Below, one piece after another: positions 37,311 through 45,686 of a stretch of DNA of 64,000 bases (position 1 is its first letter; every line of letters starts with the position of its first letter). The notes under the pieces were generated by a model that worked only from the letters and a program-made list of their open reading frames with translations, was not told where the DNA came from and did no database searches. This DNA comes from Thermodesulfobacterium hveragerdense DSM 12571 (GTDB taxonomy: Bacteria > Desulfobacterota > Thermodesulfobacteria > Thermodesulfobacteriales > Thermodesulfobacteriaceae). The stretch is from positions 32,175 through 96,174 of the forward strand of contig NZ_AUIT01000006.1 of the NCBI RefSeq assembly GCF_000423845.1. Direction: 5' to 3'. The translations under genes and the position numbers were made by a program.

Positions 37311-37661
37311 ATGGTTTATTTTATAAGAGCAAGAAGTTATCATAAATATGCCCATGATCTGTTTAAGGACCTTCATCTTTACAAACAAAAACCAGAGGAG
37401 TTTAGAAAAAAGGCCCAAGAGATTTTTCAAACAGGGCTCAAAGCCCTCTGGTCTCTTTCTCAGATAACCCCTCCAGATAATCCTCCTTCCTTTCAAGAAA
37501 TCTGGCAAAAAACTATAGAAGCCATCGATCCAGAAGACCAGGAAGCTCTTCTAAATATTAAAAGGATTATTTTTTCTGAAGAGCAAGATCTGGAAAAGGT
37601 CTATCAGTCTTTAAAGGATTTCTTAGCAATCCTTCAAAAAGCCCTCAAACCTATCCTTTAA
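37311..37661 (+). CDS. Small unknown all-helical protein
   Basis: 116 aa. Not recognised. It is predicted all-helical. The N-terminal IRARSYHKYAHDLFKDL helix and the later LEKVYQSLKDFLAILQKAL give a weak general similarity to HEPN-type bundles, but no RxxxxH motif is seen, so I do not call it HEPN. It is 2 bases after the 70-aa gene; efp, this pair and bpsA may form one unit. Confidence 0.6.
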   Translation: MVYFIRARSYHKYAHDLFKDLHLYKQKPEEFRKKAQEIFQTGLKALWSLSQITPPDNPPSFQEIWQKTIEAIDPEDQEALLNIKRIIFSEEQDLEKVYQSLKDFLAILQKALKPIL

Positions 37662-37739
37662 TCTATAGTTGCTGGTTTCTGGTGGTAAGAAAAATTTTTT
37701 TCTTGAATTTTTATAATTTAATGATATCGTTGATGAATT

Positions 37740-38975
37740 ATGAAAAAATTTTTATGGTTTTATAAATCTTATATTGTAATTTTAATTTTAGTTTTTTTCA
37801 GCTGGGCTTTAGGTATTTGGTTTCTCTGTTATAACTTTCAGAAGCAAAAGCAAACTATTCTTTCAAACCACTTAGACCATAAGCTTGCGATGTACAATTC
37901 GGTCCTTTATTCGATTAAGGAGTTAACCTCCCTTTATGCCCAGGGGATAGGAGCTTCTCAAAACATAAAAAACATTCTTAAAACCTATAAAAGGAATGAA
38001 GAGGTTTTAAGAAAAAATCTTTATCAGTTTCTTTTCCCTTTTATCCAAAACTTTGTAAGTTTAGAAATAGACCTTCATTTCCATAACCAAGAAGGAAGAA
38101 GTCTTTTAAGATTCTATAATCCTTCTGTTTATGGAGAGGATCTTACTCTATATAGAGAAGACGTGGCCTATGTAATTACACATAAAAAACCTGTGTTTGG
38201 GGTTTCTACCGGAAGGTTCCTTAGTGGTTTTAGACATACTTTTCCTTTACTTGATCAAAAAGGGGATTGCTTGGGAAGTGTTGATTTTATCATTTCTTTA
38301 AAACATTTCGAAAGGTTGGTTTATCAGCTAAATTCAGGAGCTTGTTTAAGGCTGATTTTTAAGAAAAGAGAGACGGTAGACAAGCTTGAAGAACCATATA
38401 AGTCTCAGTTTTTGCACAGTTTTTTTGGAGAAGACTTAGTTGAATACCAGGGGAGTTTTAGAAGTGACAGTTTATGTGGTAGTACCTTACACGGTTTACA
38501 GCAGGACCTTAAATTTAAAAAGGCCATATCTTCAGATAAGCTACATATTGTTGATTTAAAACAGCAAGGGAAAGTTTATGAGGTAGTAACCTTTCCTATC
38601 AAGGATTTTAAAGAAAAAACTGTAGGGTATTTGTTAATCATCCAGAGGGCAGAGGCGGTAGAGGGGTTATATAGAGATTTTTATAGGAATGTTTATATTT
38701 ACACCCTTTTATTACTGGTGATACTTTTTATTTCTTTTCACACCAACCGTAAAGTAAGGGAGAGCTTTTGGGAACGGAAAAAATTTAATACGGTTATTCA
38801 GTTTATGGAAAGTGCCGTTTATACGGTGAAAGAATTTAAGATTAACTTTGTAAACCAAAAACTTTTAAAACTTTTAGGGTATTCAGAAGAAGATTGGCAA
38901 GTTTTCAAGCTCCTCCTCTATTTGAATTCATCACACCTTCCGGTTACCCTTGAACCAAAGAAAAAGACCCTATAA
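37740..38975 (+). pseudogene. Front half of a split Cache-PAS-GGDEF diguanylate cyclase
   Basis: Residues 1-385 are native: a membrane helix (10-30), an extracytoplasmic Cache-type sensor (about 40-310), a second helix (about 317-336) and the first half of a PAS domain ending GYSEED at base 38894. The next 26 codons (38895-38975) come from foreign sequence and end in a stop. The missing back half resumes at 42383 with LIGKKDHEFF, which is exactly the expected PAS continuation. A truncated sensor could still be made but would have no output domain. Confidence 0.85.
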
Positions 38976-39055
38976 TGCTTAAGGTCTAAATATTTTCTTA
39001 AGATTTTCAATATCTCTTCTTTTAGCTTTTCAACCGGATAATGCTCAAGCTTCAT
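38918..39055 (-). pseudogene. Damaged MNT-type nucleotidyltransferase gene
   Basis: ATG 39055 overlaps the ATPase stop as ATGA, so it is translationally coupled. The readable 45 aa include VFFFGSRVTGRCDE, the start of the nucleotidyltransferase active site of MinD/MNT-type (toxin-antitoxin) proteins, normally followed by a Ser-Asp-Ile-Asp motif. Instead it runs into TAG at 38918. A few bases further on, in another frame, Glu-Glu-Glu-Leu-Glu-Asn-Leu-Pro (down to about 38897) resembles a later part of the same family. So the gene seems to have lost an internal segment, including the catalytic Asp pair, before the junction with the cyclase. Confidence 0.65.
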
Positions 39056-41733
39056 GGTTTTCTTTTTATACATTTTAACAGCTTATGAATTTCGTCAAGA
39101 ATTATGACTGATAAGGCTGAAGCACCGACCATAAGCCAATCGTTAAAGCTAAGGGGAACGGTGTTGAACACTTTAGAAAGGAAGGGCACATACATGGCAA
39201 GGAGCATAAAGGTTAAGGAGGAGATAAGGGCAAGAATTAGCCATTTATTTGTGAAAAGCCCGAGCTTAAAGAGAGAAGCCTCCTCTGAACGGCAGTTTAA
39301 GGCATTTGCAAGCCTCATGCAGATTATGCCAGCAAAGAAAACGGTCATGGCTTTGGCTAAGTCTGCGGTCTTTAGCTGATAGATAAAGAGGAATAAAGCA
39401 CAAAGCCCTATCCAGAGCCCCATAAGAGGGATAAAAGTTAAGGCGTAGCGGTTGAAGATGCTCTCCTTTGGGTCTCTTGGTGGCTTTTTCATGACATCAG
39501 GCTCTGGGGGCTCAACGCTTAAAGCCACAGCAGGCGCCCCATCCATGAGAAGGTTGATGAAAAGTATCTGCACCGCAGAGAGAGGAACAGGAAGACCTGC
39601 CACAAGGGCTGATGTTAACCCTACCACCGTCCCCGTATTCCCGGTTAAAAGATAGACTAAATATTTTCTTATGTTCGCATAGATGGTTCTTCCTTCTTCA
39701 ACAGCGGAAACAATGGTGGCAAAGTTGTCGTCAAGAAGGACCATGTCTGAAGCCTCTTTGGCAACCTCAGTTCCTGTAATCCCCATGGCAACGCCTATGT
39801 CAGCTTGCTTAAGAGCTGGGGCATCGTTTACGCCATCGCCTGTCATGGCAACAACATGTCCCCTCTTCTGCAAAGCTTTAACAATTCTAAGCTTGTGCTC
39901 TGGGTTCACTCTTGCGTAAACCTCTATCCTTTCAACCCTCTTCTCAAGCTCCTCATCAGACATGGCTTCAAGCTCTGCCCCTGAGATAACCTCACCATGA
40001 GTTAAAATCCCAAGCTCCCTTGCTATGGCTTCTGCGGTAATCTTGTGGTCGCCTGTTATCATAACTGGCTTAATTCCAGCTGTCTTACAGGTTTGTATGG
40101 CAGGCTTTGCCTCATCCCGGGGCGGGTCAATCATACCTAACAAGCCAAGGAAGATTAGCTCGCTTTCTGCAGAGGATGCTGAATAAGAAGACTTTGCTAC
40201 AATACGATAGGCAACTCCTATCACCCTTAAGGCTGATTTAGCCATACTTTGCGCAGCATCTAAAACTTCTAACTTTTCAGCTTGGGTTAGCTCGTGAATT
40301 TTTCCATCGTAGAGGATGTGCGCGCATTTGTTAAGGATAACTTCAGGAGCTCCCTTGCTACAGATTAAAAGCTTCTCATCATCCAAGCTATGCACTGTAG
40401 TCATCATCTTTCTTTCTGAATCAAAGGGTATCTCATCAAACCTTGGATGAAGATTTTCAAGCTCCTTCTTATCAATCCCTGCCTTTTTAGCTAAAACAAC
40501 GAGCGCACCTTCTGTAGGGTCTCCTTTTATCTTCCACTTTTTGTCCTCCTCTGAGTAGAAAAGCTCAGAGTCGTTGCATAGGACTGCTGTCTTAAGGAGC
40601 ATCTGAAGATGCGCTTCATCCTTAGGGAAAGGTTTTCCGTCAAGCTTAAAATCACCTTCAGGGACATATCCAACACCGGTAACCTCAATGAGATTTCTGT
40701 TGACCCAGACCTTTTGGACAGTCATCTCGTTTTTGGTTAAGGTTCCGGTTTTGTCAGAGCAGATGTAGGTTACGCAGCCCAAGGTCTCAACGGCATGAAG
40801 CTTCCTGATAAGGGCTTGCCTTTTTACCATTCTTCTTACGCCAAGGGCTAAGCTTATGGTGACAACCGCAGGCAAAGCTTCAGGGATTATGGCTACAGCA
40901 AGAGCAACGCCCCAGACAAACATTTCCAGCACATCGTAGCCTCTTGCAATGCCAACCCCTGAGATGAGGGCACAAAGTATAAGAGCAAAAGTGCCGATAA
41001 GCTTACTCGTTCTATCAAGGTTAACTTGTAGGGGAGTTTTCTTTTCTTCAACTTCACCGAGCATGTGGGCTATTTTCCCAAACTCGGTGTTCATTCCCGT
41101 TGCTGTAACAACCATTAGCCCTCGCCCGTTAACCACGACGGTTCCAGAAAAGACCATGTTATGCCTTTCACTAACGGGCACATTCTCTTGAGGAATGGGG
41201 TCGGTTTTCTTCTCAACGGGGACAGATTCTCCCGTCAAAATAGCCTCATCAACCCGAAGGTTTATAGCCTCAATCAAGCGCCCATCTGCAGGAACCCTAT
41301 CCCCAGCATAGAGACTTACGATATCGCCCGGCACGATATCTCTTGCTTGAACGACGACTTCTTTTCCATCCCTTATTACGCGAGCGGTGGGTGCTGAAAG
41401 GGCTTTCAAGGCTTCTAAAGCCTTCTCTGCCCGGTACTCCTGCACAAAGCCTAACACACCAGCCATAAGGACAATGGCAAAGATGGCTATGCTCTCCACA
41501 TAATCTCCAAGATAGGCAGAGATTAGAGCTGCTATGATGAGAATGACAACTAAAAAGTTAGTGAACTGCGAGAGAAAAAGGGCAAGGGGAGACTTCTTCT
41601 TTTCTCTTACGAGCTCGTTTGGTCCATATTCATTAAACCTTCTTTCAGCTTCCTCTGCTGATAAGCCTTGAAGAGATGTACGAAGAGCCTTTAAAACTTC
41701 ATCAACAGGCAGTTGATAAAAGGCTTGAGGCAT
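39052..41733 (-). CDS. Cation-transporting P-type ATPase (Ca2+-type P2)
   Basis: 893 aa, complete. The actuator TGES loop is in AILTGESVPVEKK (near 170), the phosphorylation site is SDKTGTLT (near 330), GDPTEGAL binds nucleotide, and TGDGVNDAPALKQADIG is the hinge. M4 has PEALPA and M6 FINLLMDGAPA, close to the P2 (SERCA/PMR1-like) pattern, so Ca2+ or a similar cation is likely, but PEAL for PEGL leaves the ion uncertain. No N-terminal signal; ten membrane helices. It lies in the inserted block and is probably horizontally acquired. Confidence 0.9.
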   Translation of the reverse strand: MPQAFYQLPVDEVLKALRTSLQGLSAEEAERRFNEYGPNELVREKKKSPLALFLSQFTNFLVVILIIAALISAYLGDYVESIAIFAIVLMAGVLGFVQEYRAEKALEALKALSAPTARVIRDGKEVVVQARDIVPGDIVSLYAGDRVPADGRLIEAINLRVDEAILTGESVPVEKKTDPIPQENVPVSERHNMVFSGTVVVNGRGLMVVTATGMNTEFGKIAHMLGEVEEKKTPLQVNLDRTSKLIGTFALILCALISGVGIARGYDVLEMFVWGVALAVAIIPEALPAVVTISLALGVRRMVKRQALIRKLHAVETLGCVTYICSDKTGTLTKNEMTVQKVWVNRNLIEVTGVGYVPEGDFKLDGKPFPKDEAHLQMLLKTAVLCNDSELFYSEEDKKWKIKGDPTEGALVVLAKKAGIDKKELENLHPRFDEIPFDSERKMMTTVHSLDDEKLLICSKGAPEVILNKCAHILYDGKIHELTQAEKLEVLDAAQSMAKSALRVIGVAYRIVAKSSYSASSAESELIFLGLLGMIDPPRDEAKPAIQTCKTAGIKPVMITGDHKITAEAIARELGILTHGEVISGAELEAMSDEELEKRVERIEVYARVNPEHKLRIVKALQKRGHVVAMTGDGVNDAPALKQADIGVAMGITGTEVAKEASDMVLLDDNFATIVSAVEEGRTIYANIRKYLVYLLTGNTGTVVGLTSALVAGLPVPLSAVQILFINLLMDGAPAVALSVEPPEPDVMKKPPRDPKESIFNRYALTFIPLMGLWIGLCALFLFIYQLKTADLAKAMTVFFAGIICMRLANALNCRSEEASLFKLGLFTNKWLILALISSLTFMLLAMYVPFLSKVFNTVPLSFNDWLMVGASALSVIILDEIHKLLKCIKRKP

Positions 41734-41769
41734 AGAATATGTTCTATAAAATTGCTAATAGTCTCAAGA

Positions 41770-41775
41770 ATTATA
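41770..41775 (-). promoter_or_regulatory. Possible -10 element before the ATPase gene
   Basis: On the minus strand a perfect TATAAT hexamer lies 37 bases before the ATPase start, directly after the porin terminator. The -35 region is a T-run and matches poorly. The position fits an own promoter for the ATPase. Confidence 0.35.
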
Positions 41776-41797
41776 ACATGGTTAGAAAAAAAAAGAA

Positions 41798-41827
41798 GAG
41801 AGGGATTACCTAATACACCCCCCTCTC
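41798..41827 (-). terminator. Terminator of the porin remnant
   Basis: On the minus strand GAGAGGG (41827-41821) pairs with CCCTCTC (41804-41798) and is followed by TTCTTTTTTTTTTC. It lies about 30 bases beyond the porin stop. The foreign block therefore has at least two transcription units. Confidence 0.75.
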
Positions 41828-41856
41828 CTTCAAAATTTTGAGATTACTAAAAATTG

Positions 41857-42382
41857 CTAAAATCCTAAGTTAAGCCTTACACCAAAGATATGCCCTGAGT
41901 GGTCCTTTTTGTCCTCTTCCCTAAACTTGTCCTTCATCCATTGCCAATCAAAGGTAAGATGAGAAGTCAAAAGCTTTTCCTTCTCATAAATCGGTATAGA
42001 AAAATAAGTCTCAAAGACCTTTGTTTGCTTTAGCTCGTCGTTCTTAGAAGGAGCCTTCAAGAAAGCATATCCTGCACCAAGGGTAAAATCTTTCTTTCCA
42101 AAAAGGCAAAACTTATAGGTTAGTCCCGCTGAATACATGCTTTTATAGTAGTCTATCTTTGCGTCATCATCCTGGAAGCCAACCCTTGCAAACAAACCAA
42201 GCTTATCCTTTATCAGGTCCTGGTCGATAGAAACTCCAAAGCCCTTTAAAGCCTTTTTCTTAGCATAATTCCAATCAGGGAAGCGCTTGTTCGTGGTAAA
42301 GCCGTAGACGCGGTAGTTCCCCTCTCCTAAAGGCGATTCAAGCTTATAGCTAATCTGGGCAGAGTAGTAGTTGTAGTTCTTG
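41857..42382 (-). pseudogene. C-terminal part of an outer-membrane porin (OprB-like), 5' end lost
   Basis: About 175 codons of beta-barrel sequence ending with Phe (RLNLGF), the typical outer-membrane C-terminal residue. GLFARVGFQDDDAKID and the LGAGYAFLKAP segment resemble carbohydrate-selective porins, a family of about 400-450 aa; the front half is missing at 42382, where the cyclase sequence begins. The open frame continues 23 codons into the antisense of the PAS domain, which is chance. It has no start or signal peptide, so it is dead. It confirms that the insertion came with a broken edge. Confidence 0.75.
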
Positions 42383-43114
42383 TTGATTGGAAAAAAAGAC
42401 CATGAGTTTTTTGTGGATTTAGCAGATGACAGGTGTGCGATATGTGAGGCCATTTCTAAAGGAGAGGAATTTACAGGGGATATGGTTCTTAAAAAGAAAG
42501 ATGGGTCTTATTTGATAGCTAATGTTAAGGTTTCTCATGTTAGAGATGAGTTGGGAAAAGTCGTTGAAACGGTTGTATGTTTTTGGGATATAACTTTAAG
42601 AAAAAAATTAGAAGAAGCACTTTATTGGAATTCTATTACCGACCCACTTACCAGGCTTTTTAACAGAAGGTTTATAGCTACGGTTTTAGAAAATCTTAAA
42701 GAAAAAGCCAGTGAGAGTAATCAACCTTTTTCTGTAATCATGATAGACATAGACAACTTTAAAAGGACAAACGACCTTTATGGGCATGACGTAGGGGATG
42801 AGGTTTTGAAGGTTCTTGCTGAAACCCTTAGAGGTCAGCTTAGAGAGCAGGATTTAGTTGGCCGCTGGGGAGGAGAAGAGTTTATCGTGGTTTTACCAGA
42901 AACAGACCTTAAAAATGCAGTTTGGGTAGCAGAAAAACTAAGAAAAGCAGTAGAAGATTTAGAAATAGGTATTCATCGGCTTAAAATCACCATAAGCTTA
43001 GGGGTAAGTGAATATAAATTAGAAGAAGAAATCTCAAATTTAATAAAACGAGCAGACTCAGCCCTTTATTTAGCAAAAAGGTCGGGGAAAAATTGCGTAA
43101 AATTTGAAACATGA
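42383..43114 (+). pseudogene. Back half of the split cyclase: rest of PAS plus GGDEF domain
   Basis: 243 native codons from Leu-Ile-Gly-Lys-Lys. The rest of the PAS domain runs to about residue 75 and the GGDEF domain covers about 80-243 with GRWGGEEFIVVLPET (active GGEEF) and the inhibitory I-site REQD five residues before it, plus DNFKRTNDLYGHDVGDEV. The catalytic domain is intact. An isolated start (TTG 42380) has no ribosome-binding site, so expression as a soluble cyclase is doubtful. It is 13 bases before the Trm112-like gene. Confidence 0.85.
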
Positions 43115-43127
43115 TATTATGTAGGTT

Positions 43128-43322
43128 ATGGAACAAGAGAGAATTAGAGTTTATTTAGAGGTACTTGCTTGTCCTAAATGTAAGGATGAGCTTGAGTTTT
43201 TGGTTTTTCAGGATAAAGAGGGGTTTGTTTGCAAGAACTGTAAACTATTTTATCCGATAGTAGAAGACATCCCGGTGATGTTGGTAGAAGAGGCTTTAAA
43301 ACTTGAAGACCTAAGTTTTTGA
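43128..43322 (+). CDS. Trm112 family zinc-finger protein
   Basis: 64 aa. CPKC (near 15) and CKNC (near 35) with the following LFYPIVEDIPVML are the Trm112p / UPF0434 pattern. Bacterial members are thought to act as activators of methyltransferases, but no partner is identifiable. A run of genes on the same strand starts here: 1 base to the DUF4416 gene. Confidence 0.85.
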   Translation: MEQERIRVYLEVLACPKCKDELEFLVFQDKEGFVCKNCKLFYPIVEDIPVMLVEEALKLEDLSF

Positions 43323-43323
43323 G

Positions 43324-43857
43324 ATGAGCCATCCTAAAGAACCAGCTCCTGTCTGTTTCTTTATAGCTCTGACTACTCAGGATTTTTCTATAGGAGAACA
43401 GGCTTTAACTTTTTTAACCTCAGATCTTGGAGGAGTAATTTTTTCCTCTGAAGCCTTTGACTTTTCTTCTTTTACCCATTACTACGAGAAAGAAATGGGA
43501 AGAAATCTAAAAAAGAGATTTTATTTTTTTGAAAACTTCAAAATTCCTGATTTTTTGGTGGAGTTAAAACATATTTGTTACAAGATAGAGCTTTCTTATA
43601 CCACAGAATCTGGCAAAAGAAGGGTTAACCTTGATCCAGGTTATGTGGAGCTTTCTAAGGTGGTTTTGTCTACCTTTAAGGATTATGCTCACAGGATTTA
43701 TTTGGGCAGGGGAGTATTTGCCGAAGTTACCTTGGTATACAAGGATAAAAGTTTTATCAGTCTTCCTTGGACTTATCCAGACTATCAGGCCTTTATTCCG
43801 GTTTTTAACCAAGCGAGAGAGATTTACAAGGGATTGAAAAAGAGGCCTTTATGCTGA
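43324..43857 (+). CDS. DUF4416 family protein
   Basis: 177 aa. RRVNLDPGYVELSKVVLSTF (about 100-119), a HRIYLGRGVFAEVTL block and LPWTYPDYQ are characteristic of DUF4416, found in deltaproteobacteria and thermophiles; function unknown. The gene overlaps moaA by 7 bases. It is often located with moaA-type or translation genes, as here, but this gives no function. Confidence 0.75.
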   Translation: MSHPKEPAPVCFFIALTTQDFSIGEQALTFLTSDLGGVIFSSEAFDFSSFTHYYEKEMGRNLKKRFYFFENFKIPDFLVELKHICYKIELSYTTESGKRRVNLDPGYVELSKVVLSTFKDYAHRIYLGRGVFAEVTLVYKDKSFISLPWTYPDYQAFIPVFNQAREIYKGLKKRPLC

Positions 43858-44810
43858 TAGACCCTTTTGGAAGAAAAATAGAGTATCTTAGGCTCTCTGT
43901 AACCGATAAGTGTAATTTTAGATGTATCTATTGTTTTACTCATAATAACTGGGAATGGTTGCCACACCATGAAATTCTTAGGCTTGAGGAAATAGAAGAA
44001 GTGGTCAGGGTAGGGGCTAAGCTTGGGGTTAAAAGGGTAAGGATTACCGGAGGAGAACCTCTGGTGAGAAAAAACATAGAAAGTCTGGTAGAAAGGATTG
44101 CAAGTATTTCAGGGATAGAAGATTTAAGTCTTACAACCAACGGTTATTTTCTTGAGGAACTTGGGGAAAAACTTAAAAAGGCAGGTTTAAAAAGAATAAA
44201 CCTTAGTTTAGATACCCTAAACCCAGAAAAATTTTATAAAATCACAGGGGTCGATGGGTTTTCAAAGGTAAAAAGAGGTTTAGAGTTGGCTTTAGATTTA
44301 GGTTTTTCCCCGGTAAAGGTTAACGTGGTAGTGATTAGAGGTTTTAACGACGAAGAGGTTTTAGATTTGGCTAAGCTTACCTTAGAAAAACCGATAGAGG
44401 TAAGGTTTATCGAGTTTATGCCAATAGGAGGAAATTCTCTTTGGGATAAAAGTCACATAGTAGACACACAGGAAATCAAAAAAACATTGGAAACATACCG
44501 GCCTCTCTTACCTGCTGATTCAGTAGGTGGTGGTCCTGCGAAGGTTTTTAGATGGGAGGGAGCTAAGGGTAAAATAGGGCTTATCTCTCCTATTTCTGAA
44601 CATTTTTGCCATAGATGTAATCGCTTTAGGATTACCGCAGACGGAAGGTTAAGGCCTTGTCTTTTTTCAGACTATGAGATAAACTTAAAAACCGCTTTAA
44701 GAGAAAAGAAGGTTTCCTTAGAAGAGTTGTTTCTTCAGGCACTAAAAGTAAAGCCCGAAGGGCATAGATTAAATTCTACTTTAAAACCTATGAGGGCTAT
44801 CGGAGGTTAG
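43851..44810 (+). CDS. moaA: GTP 3',8-cyclase (molybdopterin synthesis)
   Basis: Radical SAM enzyme, first step of molybdenum-cofactor synthesis. 319 aa. The N-terminal [4Fe-4S] motif is CNFRCIYC (about 20-27), RITGGEPL follows, and the C-terminal cluster is CHRCNRFRITADGRLRPC (about 245-262). The C-terminal Gly-Gly pair is kept. The start overlaps the DUF4416 stop, and the stop is immediately followed by the PSP1 start. Confidence 0.97.
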   Translation: MLIDPFGRKIEYLRLSVTDKCNFRCIYCFTHNNWEWLPHHEILRLEEIEEVVRVGAKLGVKRVRITGGEPLVRKNIESLVERIASISGIEDLSLTTNGYFLEELGEKLKKAGLKRINLSLDTLNPEKFYKITGVDGFSKVKRGLELALDLGFSPVKVNVVVIRGFNDEEVLDLAKLTLEKPIEVRFIEFMPIGGNSLWDKSHIVDTQEIKKTLETYRPLLPADSVGGGPAKVFRWEGAKGKIGLISPISEHFCHRCNRFRITADGRLRPCLFSDYEINLKTALREKKVSLEELFLQALKVKPEGHRLNSTLKPMRAIGG

Positions 44811-45686
44811 ATGGAAAATAAAGAGGTTCAGGTTTGGTTGAGTGCTGGCACCTTAAAACAGGGATATCCTGACATGGCATTAAAACTCTTCAAGCCTCTT
44901 CCTAAAGGCACTTATGTTTTGGTAGAGATGCCTGATGAAAGAAAGGAAGTTTGTTTGCTCACCGAGGTTTCTTATAAGATTTCCTTTGATGTAGAAGGAA
45001 TTCCTGTAGTTTTGCGAAAGGCTACCCTTAAAGAAATCAAAGAATATGAGAAAAAGTTAGAACTGGAAGAGAAAGGCAAAGAGTTTTGCCTCCAGTTTGC
45101 TAAAGAGCTTGGACTTGAGATGAATTTGGTAAGGGTCGATTGCTTTTTTGATAGGAGTAAGATCATCTTTTTTTACACCGCAGAGGGCAGGATTGATTTC
45201 AGGCAGCTGGTAAAGGAGTTGGCCAGGGCTTTGAGGATGAGAATAGAGATGAGGCAGATAGGGGTGAGAAACGAAACAGCCATTTTAGGAGGGATAGGTT
45301 ATTGCGGAAGAGAGTTTTGTTGCGCCAGGTTCTTAAAGTCCTTCACCCCTCTTTCTATTAAGTTTGCTAAAGAGCAAGGGCTTATCCTTGACCCTAATAA
45401 AATTTCAGGTCCTTGTGGAAGGTTGCTTTGTTGTCTAAGTTATGAGATGGAGGTATATAGAGAATTTTTAGAAAATTTACCTAAGCTTGGGAGTAAGATT
45501 AAGATTAATGAAGAATCTTATCGGGTTTTAAAATATCACTTTTTTCAAAGATTAGTTTACTTAGAAACAAAAGATGGTCAAGTTATTACCTTACCTGTTG
45601 AAGAATTAAAGTCTTACATTTTAGAGCATATAGAGGATTTTTCTGTTGAAGATCAGTTGAAGAACCTTGAAGAGGAGGAGGCTTGA
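44811..45686 (+). CDS. PSP1-domain protein (RicT/YaaT-like)
   Basis: 291 aa. The PSP1 C-terminal Cys cluster is seen: IGYCGREFCCARFL, then GPCGRLLCCLSYE, which in the Bacillus Ric complex holds iron-sulfur clusters. The N-terminal half is a beta-rich domain. Function in this organism is not known; in Bacillus it takes part in RNA maturation. It overlaps metG by 1 base (TGATG). Confidence 0.85.
   Translation: MENKEVQVWLSAGTLKQGYPDMALKLFKPLPKGTYVLVEMPDERKEVCLLTEVSYKISFDVEGIPVVLRKATLKEIKEYEKKLELEEKGKEFCLQFAKELGLEMNLVRVDCFFDRSKIIFFYTAEGRIDFRQLVKELARALRMRIEMRQIGVRNETAILGGIGYCGREFCCARFLKSFTPLSIKFAKEQGLILDPNKISGPCGRLLCCLSYEMEVYREFLENLPKLGSKIKINEESYRVLKYHFFQRLVYLETKDGQVITLPVEELKSYILEHIEDFSVEDQLKNLEEEEA

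Larger units (their letters stand above)
38895..42382 (-). mobile_element. Foreign block of about 3.49 kb inserted in a diguanylate cyclase gene
   Basis: Bounded by the two ends of one PAS domain; limits are sharp to within 1 base (a shared T). Removing 3488 bases restores a continuous 628-aa frame. It holds, on the minus strand, a 5'-truncated porin, a P-type ATPase and a damaged MNT nucleotidyltransferase. Some stretches are GC-richer than the neighbours (33 of 60 bases in 41281-41340). I see no transposase, no inverted repeat at the ends and no target-site duplication, so the mechanism is unknown; the truncation of genes at both ends suggests illegitimate recombination. Confidence 0.75.

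Noticed and set aside
37311..37661. HEPN toxin call for the 116-aa protein
   Set aside because: No RxxxxH motif and no adjacent MNT gene; helix content alone is not enough.
42384..42453. N-terminal 23 codons of the porin frame
   Set aside because: They are the antisense of the cyclase PAS domain beyond the insertion joint, so they are not part of the porin.
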